From NCBI GenBank assembly GCA_946413585.1, contig CAMKLG010000005.1, positions 1 through 64,000 of the forward strand: a stretch of DNA of 64,000 nucleotides. The letters are read 5' to 3'. Of this stretch, positions 1-9,399 are shown in pieces. Source of the DNA: an uncultured Bacteroidales bacterium (lineage in GTDB: Bacteria; Bacteroidota; Bacteroidia; Bacteroidales; WCHB1-69). Numbering within the stretch: position 1 is the first letter of the stretch; each line of letters starts with the position of its first letter. The notes below the pieces were generated by a model. It was given only the letters and a program-made list of their open reading frames with translations, did not search any database and was not told the DNA's origin. The translations under genes and the position numbers were made by a program.

Positions 1-67
1 CCAAATTCACGCCTTTCAATATCTCTCTATCCTTGATGGATACGTGTAAATCTTCTATCTTTAACAT
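1..67 (-). CDS. sufC: Fe-S cluster assembly ATPase SufC, N-terminal fragment (runs off the window start)
   Basis: Reverse complement from ATG at 67 reads MLKIEDLHVSIKDREILKGVNL, typical of a SufC N-terminus. Confidence 0.8.
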   Translation of the reverse strand, partial: MLKIEDLHVSIKDREILKGVNL

Positions 68-158
68 ATTCAAAAATTAGGGTGCAAAAGTACGTTTTTT
101 TTGTGAATCTTGAAAAAATTGTACCTTTGCCGCCTCAAAAAAACGATTCTTTTTTCAG

Positions 159-812
159 ATGATATATTCCAAGAAATTAGTCGTGTTCGATTTGGATGGA
201 ACTTTGCTTAATTCGTTGGAGGATTTAGCGGATTCCGCCAATTGGATGCTGCAACAGCATGGTTTTCAGACATATCCGGTGGATGCTTATTGCTATTTTG
301 TAGGCGATGGTATGCGTAAACTCATAGAGCGGATTTTGCCGCCAGAGGAACTGAACGACTCGCAAATAACAAAATGTCAACAAGAGTTTTTGGATTACTA
401 TCGAATTCACATGGAGGATAAAACAACTGTATATGAAGGAATTACAGAATTGTTGACAGAGTTGAAATCGCGTGGATTAAAAATTGCCGTGGCCACGAAC
501 AAAGCGAATATTGCCGTGGAACCCCTGATGACCAAATATTTTCCCACCATCCGCTTCGATGCGCTTTTTGGTCAGCGCGAAGGTGTTCCTGTGAAACCGG
601 CCCCACAAATCATGTACGATATTCTACGCCACGTGGGTTGCGAGGCTAAAGAGGCCATTCACATTGGCGATACCGCCACGGATATGCTTCTGGCGCATAA
701 TGCTGGAGTTACTGCGGTTGGGGTGCTGTGGGGCTATCGACCGTTGGAAGAGCTACGAGAAGCCGGGGCACAGTATATCATCAAGCATCCCCTTGATTTA
801 CTGGATATTTAG
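159..812 (+). CDS. gph: HAD-family phosphoglycolate phosphatase-like hydrolase
   Basis: FDLDGTLLNS motif I, ATNK motif II, KPAP and GDTATDM motifs. Confidence 0.85.
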   Translation: MIYSKKLVVFDLDGTLLNSLEDLADSANWMLQQHGFQTYPVDAYCYFVGDGMRKLIERILPPEELNDSQITKCQQEFLDYYRIHMEDKTTVYEGITELLTELKSRGLKIAVATNKANIAVEPLMTKYFPTIRFDALFGQREGVPVKPAPQIMYDILRHVGCEAKEAIHIGDTATDMLLAHNAGVTAVGVLWGYRPLEELREAGAQYIIKHPLDLLDI

Positions 813-852
813 CCTTTGGCTATTGGTTTTAAAATACTCGGCTAACAGCCAA

Positions 853-1338
853 CTATTTCACCAAACTGACGGCGGCGGTGGCGGCAATACCTTCTCCCAT
901 CCCCGTAAAGCCCATCTTTTCGTTTGTCTTGGCTTTTACTGCCACGCGTTCCGGTTCACATTGCAGAATATGGGATAATCTTTCAATAATCATCTCGATG
1001 TGCGGTTTCATTTTCGGGGCTTCCAAAATGAGGGTGCAATCCAAGTTGTTGATTTTCCATCCTTTGGAAGTGACAACTTCTACCACCTTATCCAAAAGCA
1101 GGGTGCTGTCGGCGTTTTTCCATGTGGCATCGGTGTCGGGGAACCAAGTGCCGATGTCGCGAAGTCCGGCGGCGCCCAAAAGGGCATCGCACACAGCATG
1201 GATCAGCACATCTCCATCAGAATGGGCCGCCAATCCAAGATGATAAGGAATGACAATGCCCCCAATAACCAACGGTCTATCGGGGGCAAATCTATGAGAA
1301 TCGTAGCCGAAGCCTACGCGAAAATCATTCATACCCAA
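853..1338 (-). CDS. ispF: 2-C-methyl-D-erythritol 2,4-cyclodiphosphate synthase
   Basis: RVGFGYDSHRF, HSDGDVLIHAVCDALLGAAGLRDIG and GFTGMGEGIAA motifs. Confidence 0.95.
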   Translation of the reverse strand: MGMNDFRVGFGYDSHRFAPDRPLVIGGIVIPYHLGLAAHSDGDVLIHAVCDALLGAAGLRDIGTWFPDTDATWKNADSTLLLDKVVEVVTSKGWKINNLDCTLILEAPKMKPHIEMIIERLSHILQCEPERVAVKAKTNEKMGFTGMGEGIAATAAVSLVK

Positions 1339-2565
1339 TTAGTTGAATCTGTTTTGTTGCTTGATTTCATTCTTGTTCGTGGAAACGAAGTCCAAATTCA
1401 ACGTGAAACGCAGTGTGTTAGCCAGCGGGTGGTATTGTCTGGTAGCAATCAAATAGGAGACATCGAAGCCGAAAACGGTGTATTTGAGACCTGCGCCGAT
1501 GGAAACGAACTCACGATTGCCTTTGTATTGGCTTTCGTGGAAAAAGCCGAGGCGGAAGAAGAAAAGACTGCGGTAACTGTATTCGGCACCTACGGCGAAC
1601 ATAACCTCGCGCAGCTCTTCGCGGAAACCACCAGGAGCATCGTAGAACGACTGAATCATACCTTGAGGCACAGAAACATCAGGATTCATACCGTAGGCGA
1701 TGACAGGATCTCCTGCTTCGTTGTAAACGATATGACCCATGCTGTCTGTTTGGTAAATAGGATTCGTGGGAACCAACAGTTTGTTGATTTCACCGTTGAC
1801 AGTCAATTTGTTATATCCGTCGAAATCCATTTCATAACCAATACCCAGCTTCAAGTTGGTGGGCAGGAAGTCACGACGCAATGTTCCAGATGAATAGGAC
1901 ATCTTGTTACCGATATTTGAAATGCATAAACCTGCACGCAATGTGCTGTTGTTCATTTTTTTGACCTTGAAATCTTGTTCATAGAACAAAGAAATGTCAG
2001 CGGCACCCGCTAAACCCGCTTTCGTCTCTTCACCGCCAACGAACTGACCTGCAGTCAAATTGGAATAGATGAAACGCGGTGTGATAGCAATGGACAGCTG
2101 GTCAATCAACTTACGTGAATAGGAGAAGTCAATGGCGAATTCGTTGGGCTTCTGCGTACTAATCCATTCACCATTGGGATCCATGAATTCGATATTACCT
2201 AAAGAGAAATAGCGCAAAGACATGGCGATAGCGTCCATATCGGTGATTCTCCAATAACCCGTAAGATATGCTAAGTTGATGTCATTCACCAAATTACGCA
2301 ACCAAGGGCTGTAAGAAATACTGAAACCGAATTGGTTTTTGTTGAAAGCATATTTTGCGGGGTTGTAGCTTTGGGAGTTGCCATCGGAAGAGGTTGCACA
2401 GCCGATGTCACCCATGGCACCTGCACGTGAATCTGGCGCAATGGAGAGGAAAGGTACAGCCGTAGTGATGGCATTAATGTCTTGACCCAGAGGATTTACC
2501 TGAGCATAACTCTGCATCGTAAACAGAAAAATCATGACAGACAAAATAGATGCTGCTTTTTTCAT
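1339..2565 (-). CDS. porV: Type IX secretion outer membrane protein PorV (LptO)
   Basis: Signal peptide; PFLSIAPDSRAGAMGDIGCATSSDGNSQSYNPAKYAF N-terminus typical of PorV; adjacent to porU. Confidence 0.9.
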   Translation of the reverse strand: MKKAASILSVMIFLFTMQSYAQVNPLGQDINAITTAVPFLSIAPDSRAGAMGDIGCATSSDGNSQSYNPAKYAFNKNQFGFSISYSPWLRNLVNDINLAYLTGYWRITDMDAIAMSLRYFSLGNIEFMDPNGEWISTQKPNEFAIDFSYSRKLIDQLSIAITPRFIYSNLTAGQFVGGEETKAGLAGAADISLFYEQDFKVKKMNNSTLRAGLCISNIGNKMSYSSGTLRRDFLPTNLKLGIGYEMDFDGYNKLTVNGEINKLLVPTNPIYQTDSMGHIVYNEAGDPVIAYGMNPDVSVPQGMIQSFYDAPGGFREELREVMFAVGAEYSYRSLFFFRLGFFHESQYKGNREFVSIGAGLKYTVFGFDVSYLIATRQYHPLANTLRFTLNLDFVSTNKNEIKQQNRFN

Positions 2566-2735
2566 AAGTGGTTTGTTCTTTTGAGTTTATACGTACTTTT
2601 ATTTATTATTCAAAAAAAAATCTATCCCTTAACGTGTCATTGCATGTTTTATTATATAAAAACCTCAAAAAAATTTTCTTTCAAACGTAATGATTTATAT
2701 AGGGTTGTTATTCAGTGGGTTATAAAAAGCATTTT

Positions 2736-5700
2736 TTATAATATCACTAGCTTTTCTATGGCTTCTGCCGTTTTCCCATCTTCATTCTTCACACGGATAC
2801 GATACAAATAAGTACCTTTCGCCAGTTTGTCGCCGAAATCATCCAAACCATTCCATGAGATGGCGCGGCAACGATTGCCTTCCATCACCTGTGTATCGTA
2901 GATAGTTTTCACTAACCGTCCGGAAATAGTGTAAATTTGCACTTGAATGTCAAAAGTGCCACTTGACTGGTTGTGCTCGAAATAGAAGTCCGTGTGCGTG
3001 GTGAACGGATTCGGGTAATTGAGTACATGGATCAACTGGAATTTGTCCTCACTGACCACTTTGAACATCAATTCTTGTTCGCTGCTGTTGTTATTGACAT
3101 CCCATGCCCGTACCTTGATAGAATGTTCGCCTGGTTTCAAATCTTGCAGTTGATAGCGAACAATTCCTCGGTTGAAACTGTCTTTTTCGGTTTGGTAGTA
3201 GTCATTCAGAATGATTTTGTTGCCCGTGGCGTGGTCCAAAACGCCAGTTAGGTCATGCCCGATGCCATTGCCTGTCGTATTGATTCCGAAATTGTCGGAA
3301 ATCTTGGCAATTAGCACGGGATTGGTCGTCGTAATGCCCCCATTGACGAAATTTTCATCGTTGAGGTACAGCTCAATCTCAGGATTCTCGTGGTCTTCGA
3401 TGCCGGAAGTGTCCATTCCACCGATGATGAAGTCCGTGAACACACCCGCGGCATCCACATTTTCCGTGCGTGCATAATAGCTGATGCGACCATTCCCGAA
3501 ACTGTAGTCTATGTCTTTTGGCACGTAAAACGAGAATTGGAACCGGCCATTTTTTACCGAAACATTGCCCTTGAACAATACGCTCTTTTGTACTTCGTAC
3601 TCAAAAGGTTGCGAGCGGGGGTCAGGATCGTTGAATAACGTCTTGGTCTTGATTTTTTTGTCATACACTGAAGGGAACAACGTTCCATTGAAGCTGTTGA
3701 TAATTTGTGAGTTATCATCTACTATGTGGCCGCATATCGTCACTTTTGAGAGGGCGCGTACGGTGTCAATGACACTGCCCACCACTTCATGATTGATGGA
3801 ATCCGTAAGTATATTATATGTAGGTAATGAAAGTTTTAATGAAGGATCGCCGTAGGTGACCATCATGGACAAATCTGTATAAGCGGATGATGTCTGGTAG
3901 CGCCTGTTTTTCGCTCTTCTCTCTAAATCGCTGACAGAGTAGAAGTTGCCGTTTTCATCTTTGGTGAACATCAGCTCGAAAAGATATTTTCCAAAGTTGT
4001 GGTTAGAGACTGACCAAGCTTCGCGCGTGGCCGCGATAACAGCCACGGCACCGCCATTGTCGTTGAAAAAAATCAAATCTGACGGCGACTGGATTTCACG
4101 GTCGTAATAGGCAAACGTGCACGAAAGTGATAGCAGCGCGGGCATATTGTACTTGTTGGTCCATTTGTTGATATCCGAGTTTTCAAGCACGCGTTCCGCT
4201 GCCCAACCGTCTTTGCCGCTATGGCCGATGTAGGTGTAAAAGATGCAACCACGGTTCATGCGGTTGTTGATGTCCGTGACCGCATCGGGGTAACGTTGGC
4301 CTCCGGCGTTGGAAACTTGCTGATAGGCATCTAGATAGATCTTGTCGAAATTGATATTAGGATTGTTGTCACTAACGATGTTGTAAAATGTTTCCGCACT
4401 GTTCATGAAATCGTTACGCTCCTCATCATCTGCCACAAAAGCCATGATATTCCGCCAGTCCCCGAAATTGGAGATTTGTGAGGAGTTCTCGCTCACCAAA
4501 TTGCGTTTTTCACTGTAACGAATGCTCTTATCCACAGCAATGTTCGCTTGTGTCGTGCTGTTGCAAGGGAAACGACCGATAGCGATATCTACCAATCCGG
4601 CACCGTTAAGTCCTTCATTATCATCCAATAAGCCTAATACATCATCGTTGGAATATTGATAGAGATCAGAGATTTTGTCTTTTGAAAGATATTGGTAGTT
4701 AGGAACATATATGGCTGTCCCGTTGACACGTCCTCTGTAGTCGTAACTAGGGCGACCGAACAGCAGAAGATATTTCGGATAGGATTTGCTAGTCCTGTCA
4801 TATATCATCTTCATATAGTCGCGAATGGCAATCGGGTCTTGTGAACCGCTCGAAAACTCGTTGTAAATCTGCTGTGGCGTGACCACTTTAACGCTCAAAC
4901 CATCGTTTTCAGCACGATATTGTGCCAAACGGTTTGCCTGCGATAGAAAATCGGGATGAGCTACAATCACCATATCTACATTTCCAGTGGCGTGAAGATT
5001 TTGATTTCCAACAGATGACAATGGGTTAACGGACAGATAGTTGGAACCATCAAATGCGATGAATTCCCGTAACACATCCGTGGAAGCTTTGAAATGCGCA
5101 CCTTGACCGTCAGCAGTGAGTGCATATCTAACCGTTTGCGCGGGATCGGTGACATCCCAAACGGATACTGACGTTGAAGCACCGACGATAATGAATCTTG
5201 TGATATTGCCGTTGCCCACCGTAGAAGGATTCCGGAAAGAGGTCATCCCGTTTCTAAGTGTCAGCGTACAAGGTATTTCTAGCTCAATCCAATCCAAATA
5301 GGCTGAAGATGAAGTGGTTGGCTTGTTGTAGGAGATGCCGATGTTCAAATCTTTCGATGAGGGAGTGAAGGTTAGGCTCCGATTGGCAATGGATGCCAAA
5401 TAGGGACTGGAAACGCCAGATAATGAAGCATTTCCAATGTTGCTGTTATTCACGCTAACCTGAAGTAAAGAGGATGTACTGGAGGCGGAAGCAGCCTGAA
5501 TTCGGATGTGTCCGGTTCCAATAGGGTTGCCAGGAAGTTGAAACGAGTGCGTAGAGTTCAGTGTGATGTCGTAACGTTCACCAAACCAGTTTTTTCCTGA
5601 TTCACAAAGGTTATAAAGGTCTTCTTCAAAAAAGTCGAAATAGGTGAAATCTTGAACGGATAAATTTTCATTAAGATTCTCATTGTTAACGGTTTGTATG

Positions 5701-6587
5701 CGTTTTTTCTCGCCAATGCCTGAGGTTTGCGTGACAAAGTAGAAAGACGCATCGGAGTAGATGTTGTAATCGTGCTTAAATTGTTGATATAATGAGTCAT
5801 AGCTGATGCGATGCGGCGATTGGCCGTAGAAAAGGAAATAGTCGTTCTCATTGAAGATGCCATCACCTCCATCCGACACCAGAATGGGCAACTCCCGCAA
5901 ATCGTCAATGCGTTTTGCGGAATTTGCTTCAGGCAACATCATCCCGCCATTCCCGAAAACAGCCAATTGCGAAGAGCTGATAGGTGTTGACATTCCCATA
6001 TTGACCAAATCTTGATAGGTCACTTTGTAAATTCCTGTCCGAGAAACTGAAAACTGGAACCATTGACCAGATGACAAAACGGATTTGGTGGCATATCCTT
6101 TCGCTCCCTTAGAAGATACAGGTTGTTTGCCTTCAATAGATAAAGTGATGGAAATCAATTTTTTATATTGACCAGAAGCCGTTTCAACGATGGGAATAAA
6201 GGAAAGTAAGGTAAAAGCATTCTTTCCTTCGTATGCGGAGTTGATTTCGAACTGGATTTGCTTTTGATGGAAGTTGGAAGGTATTAAGCTACAGTCATTT
6301 GCGTTCATGTTTTCCCACTCTTGGGCCACGATCTTGACATCATAATTTTTAAAAAAGTTTTCAACAGGAATCATTTCATAAAAAAGAGGGAGGGTAGGGT
6401 AGTCGTTACGATATATAGCGTTGTCAAAGGAAAGAAAATCGGATTTGAACCCACTGTATGTAGTATATGAGAAGGGTTCATTCCAATGAAAATTGATTTT
6501 TTTTTGGATTGTTTGAGCTTGAATATCAACAAGTTGAATAAAAACCAAAAGAAAAATATTAAATAGTACCCAAGATTTCTTATTCAT
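2736..6587 (-). CDS. porU: Type IX secretion system sortase PorU (C25 gingipain-like)
   Basis: C25 motif region YIGHSGKDGWAAERVL...LLSLSCTFAYYDRE; C-terminal FlgD-like/CTD region; likely start is the internal MNKKSWVLF with signal peptide (ORF track starts at 6665). Confidence 0.9.
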   Translation of the reverse strand: MNKKSWVLFNIFLLVFIQLVDIQAQTIQKKINFHWNEPFSYTTYSGFKSDFLSFDNAIYRNDYPTLPLFYEMIPVENFFKNYDVKIVAQEWENMNANDCSLIPSNFHQKQIQFEINSAYEGKNAFTLLSFIPIVETASGQYKKLISITLSIEGKQPVSSKGAKGYATKSVLSSGQWFQFSVSRTGIYKVTYQDLVNMGMSTPISSSQLAVFGNGGMMLPEANSAKRIDDLRELPILVSDGGDGIFNENDYFLFYGQSPHRISYDSLYQQFKHDYNIYSDASFYFVTQTSGIGEKKRIQTVNNENLNENLSVQDFTYFDFFEEDLYNLCESGKNWFGERYDITLNSTHSFQLPGNPIGTGHIRIQAASASSTSSLLQVSVNNSNIGNASLSGVSSPYLASIANRSLTFTPSSKDLNIGISYNKPTTSSSAYLDWIELEIPCTLTLRNGMTSFRNPSTVGNGNITRFIIVGASTSVSVWDVTDPAQTVRYALTADGQGAHFKASTDVLREFIAFDGSNYLSVNPLSSVGNQNLHATGNVDMVIVAHPDFLSQANRLAQYRAENDGLSVKVVTPQQIYNEFSSGSQDPIAIRDYMKMIYDRTSKSYPKYLLLFGRPSYDYRGRVNGTAIYVPNYQYLSKDKISDLYQYSNDDVLGLLDDNEGLNGAGLVDIAIGRFPCNSTTQANIAVDKSIRYSEKRNLVSENSSQISNFGDWRNIMAFVADDEERNDFMNSAETFYNIVSDNNPNINFDKIYLDAYQQVSNAGGQRYPDAVTDINNRMNRGCIFYTYIGHSGKDGWAAERVLENSDINKWTNKYNMPALLSLSCTFAYYDREIQSPSDLIFFNDNGGAVAVIAATREAWSVSNHNFGKYLFELMFTKDENGNFYSVSDLERRAKNRRYQTSSAYTDLSMMVTYGDPSLKLSLPTYNILTDSINHEVVGSVIDTVRALSKVTICGHIVDDNSQIINSFNGTLFPSVYDKKIKTKTLFNDPDPRSQPFEYEVQKSVLFKGNVSVKNGRFQFSFYVPKDIDYSFGNGRISYYARTENVDAAGVFTDFIIGGMDTSGIEDHENPEIELYLNDENFVNGGITTTNPVLIAKISDNFGINTTGNGIGHDLTGVLDHATGNKIILNDYYQTEKDSFNRGIVRYQLQDLKPGEHSIKVRAWDVNNNSSEQELMFKVVSEDKFQLIHVLNYPNPFTTHTDFYFEHNQSSGTFDIQVQIYTISGRLVKTIYDTQVMEGNRCRAISWNGLDDFGDKLAKGTYLYRIRVKNEDGKTAEAIEKLVIL

Positions 6588-6723
6588 TATTCGTTTATTT
6601 AAAAAAAGAAAACACAATTTTCCTAACGAATTGTCGTTAGAAATATTGTAGAAAAATTGTAACAAAAAGAGGAGTAGGAACGTTTAATAATTTTGTATCT
6701 TTGCCCGCTATAAATATAATGAT

Positions 6724-7803
6724 ATGAAAAAACGAATTGCAGTTATATTAACCGTAGTTTTGGCGTTTGCAGGGTTGCGTGCAACGGCTCAGGATGCTAT
6801 GTTTTCGCAATATTATGCCAACCCGTTGTATTTGAATCCGGCGTTTGCGGGAACTAACGTATGTCCGCGCCTTGCTTTCCATTTTCGCGACCAATGGCCG
6901 TCATTGCCTGGCACATTCATGACCTATACCGCATCTTACGACGAACATTTTGACAAGCTCTCGGGCGGTGTTGGTGTGTTGTTGTTCGGCGACCGGGCAG
7001 GCGAAGGCGGCATTATCAATACCTATACGGCGAGTGTGATGTACTCTTTCAAGTTGAAGGTCTCCAAAAATTTCAATATGCGCTTTGCCTTGCAAGCCAC
7101 TTACGAAAACCGCGGACTCAACTGGGACAAACTCACCTTCCCGGATATGATCGACCCAAAATACGGTTTTGTCTATCAAACTGCTGAAGTCCAACCCGGC
7201 CAATTGACGATTCACTCCTTCGACATGGCTGCCGGTTTCTTGGGCTACACCCCGCATTTCTATTTCGGCGTGGCCGCTCATCACATCGTCCCCATCCTTG
7301 GTGCTAAAGGTTTTATCTCTAACGGTTTGGGACCTTATGACTACCGTCCCGTGAAATGGACTGCCCACGTAGGTGGTTACTTCGATTTGAAACGTAAAAG
7401 TAAGAAAGAGACTTCCTTCGGCGATATCTCTATCAGCCCGAATTTCATCTATCAACATCAACAGAATTTTAATTACTTCAGTGAAGGTTTCTACCTGAAT
7501 TTCTATCCGTTCACCGTTGGTATGTGGCTCCGTCATGGTTTGACCTACAAGGGCGAAATGTTCATGGGGACCGATACCAATGGCGTGGCTATCACCCAAC
7601 CCATCTCTTATCATAATATGGATGCTTTCATTGTGATGTTCGGCGTGGAATATGAATGGTTTAAAATTGCCTATTCTTACGATGCCACCATCAGCAAGCT
7701 CGCCAACTACTCCGGCGGTGCCCACGAAGTGTCTTTGCAATTACTGCTTCCTTGCCCCAACAAACGCAAGGCACTGAAAGACCTCAAATGTCCCTCTTTC
7801 TAA
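6724..7803 (+). CDS. porP: PorP/SprF family type IX secretion membrane protein
   Basis: AQDAMFSQYYANPLYLNPAFAGTNVCPRLAFHFRDQWP is the PorP/SprF signature. Confidence 0.9.
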   Translation: MKKRIAVILTVVLAFAGLRATAQDAMFSQYYANPLYLNPAFAGTNVCPRLAFHFRDQWPSLPGTFMTYTASYDEHFDKLSGGVGVLLFGDRAGEGGIINTYTASVMYSFKLKVSKNFNMRFALQATYENRGLNWDKLTFPDMIDPKYGFVYQTAEVQPGQLTIHSFDMAAGFLGYTPHFYFGVAAHHIVPILGAKGFISNGLGPYDYRPVKWTAHVGGYFDLKRKSKKETSFGDISISPNFIYQHQQNFNYFSEGFYLNFYPFTVGMWLRHGLTYKGEMFMGTDTNGVAITQPISYHNMDAFIVMFGVEYEWFKIAYSYDATISKLANYSGGAHEVSLQLLLPCPNKRKALKDLKCPSF

Positions 7804-7838
7804 CCATTTAACATCAATTAAGAAAATCAATTATAACA

Positions 7839-9335
7839 ATGAATACAGCAAAAAGATTTTTAGGATTATTTGTCATGGTAGCGTTGCTGCTTGGAATGTC
7901 CTCTTGTAAAAAGCAGAAATCCGCCACTACCGGTTGGAATTACAATGACGCCAAGAACGGTGGCTTTGAAGTGGCGCCTTTCGAAGAGCAAGCTACTGGC
8001 CCGGGCCTCGTGTTTATCGAAGGTGGTTCCTTTGTGATGGGCCAAATGGAAGAGGATGTGATGAAGGATTGGAATAACACCCAACGCCGCGTGTCTGTCG
8101 CCTCTTTCTACATGGATGAGTGCGAAATCGCCAATGTCGATTACCTCGAATACCTCTATTGGCTCGAACGCGTCTTCATCCCTCAAGACTTGAAAGTGGT
8201 TTACGATAATGCTGTTCCTGATGAAGCCGTTTGGCGCGACCGTTTGGGATACAATGAACCGATGGTGGAAAACTATTTCCGTCACCCCGCTTATCGTTAC
8301 TATCCCGTTGTGGGTGTGAACTGGCTGCAAGCCACCAACTACGCTGCTTGGCGTACTGACCGTGTCAATGAACAAATTCTCGTGGATCGCGGTTATATCG
8401 AATTCGCAGAAACCCCCTCAGCAGAAGGCTATTTCAATACCGACGCTTACTTGACTTACGAGTCTTACGAAGCTGAAGGCCAAAAACGTCTTAGATACAT
8501 CTCCAGCGGTGAATACCGCAACGTGAAGATGGAAGACGGTATCCTCCTGCCGAAATACAGACTGCCTACCGAGGCTGAATGGGAGTATGCTGCTTATAGT
8601 ACTATCGGTAATACGTTGAATGAGCGCGTGTTAGAACGTAAAGTCTATCCGTGGAACGGCTCTCAACTTCGTACCGAAGACAAGAAATACTATGGCGCTT
8701 ATATGAATAATGTACGTCGTGGACGCGGTGACTATATGGGTGTCGCCAGCGCATTGAACGACGGCGGTTTCTACACCAAAGAGGTGAACTCCGATTGGCC
8801 TAACGATTATGGCTTGTATCAAATGGGCGGTAACGTCTCCGAATGGGTGATGGACGTCTATAGACAAACCTCTCACGATGATGTGACCGAATATAATCCG
8901 TTCCGTGGTAACTACTTCGAAACCAAGAAGCTGTTGGAAGACGGTACCGTCGCAGAACGCGATAGCGTAGGTAAGATTCCGATGGTTCCCGTGTCTGACT
9001 TCAAGAACGACAGACGCCGTAACTACCGCGCTGCCGATAACAAGAACTACTTGGATGGTGACTGGCAGTCTCTAAAAAATATGGATGACTGGAAGAACGC
9101 TACTACTAACACTGAGGCTACAGATATGATGTATGCTAAGACCGCTGCAAACTACGACTATTCACTTGTCAGCGACCATGCACGTGTCTATAAGGGCGGT
9201 TCTTGGAAAGATATCCCTTATTGGTCTTCACCAGGTACAAGACGTTATTTGGATGAGGATGAAGCTACGGATTATATCGGCTTCCGTTGCGCAATGTCAC
9301 GCGTGGGTAGCCAAATTCAAGGCAAAGGCAGATAA
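7839..9335 (+). CDS. gldJ: Gliding motility/T9SS lipoprotein GldJ (FGE-sulfatase fold)
   Basis: Lipobox LLGMSSCK; GLVFIEGGSFVMGQ..., LEYLYWLERVF, RLPTEAEWEYAA, GGNVSEWV, GFRCAMS; directly downstream of porP. Confidence 0.85.
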   Translation: MNTAKRFLGLFVMVALLLGMSSCKKQKSATTGWNYNDAKNGGFEVAPFEEQATGPGLVFIEGGSFVMGQMEEDVMKDWNNTQRRVSVASFYMDECEIANVDYLEYLYWLERVFIPQDLKVVYDNAVPDEAVWRDRLGYNEPMVENYFRHPAYRYYPVVGVNWLQATNYAAWRTDRVNEQILVDRGYIEFAETPSAEGYFNTDAYLTYESYEAEGQKRLRYISSGEYRNVKMEDGILLPKYRLPTEAEWEYAAYSTIGNTLNERVLERKVYPWNGSQLRTEDKKYYGAYMNNVRRGRGDYMGVASALNDGGFYTKEVNSDWPNDYGLYQMGGNVSEWVMDVYRQTSHDDVTEYNPFRGNYFETKKLLEDGTVAERDSVGKIPMVPVSDFKNDRRRNYRAADNKNYLDGDWQSLKNMDDWKNATTNTEATDMMYAKTAANYDYSLVSDHARVYKGGSWKDIPYWSSPGTRRYLDEDEATDYIGFRCAMSRVGSQIQGKGR

Positions 9336-9358
9336 TTAAGGACTATATATATATTAAC

Positions 9359-9393
9359 TGACCTCTTTCTTCGCGAAAGAGGTCAATTTTTTT
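9359..9393 (+). terminator. Rho-independent terminator after gldJ
   Basis: TGACCTCTTTC-TTCGC-GAAAGAGGTCA perfect 11-bp stem followed by a T tract. Confidence 0.85.
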
Positions 9394-9399
9394 CTGTTT

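Noticed and set aside
1000-1893. 297-aa plus-strand ORF across ispF and porV
   Set aside because: Crosses two well-supported minus-strand genes; not plausible as a real gene
2720-2741. TTATAAAAA-GCA-TTTTTTATAA hairpin at the porU end as a terminator
   Set aside because: All-A/T stem, too weak to call confidently without folding or 3'-end data
6901-7740. 279-aa minus-strand ORF inside porP
   Set aside because: Shadow ORF antisense to a confidently identified gene; no recognisable domain
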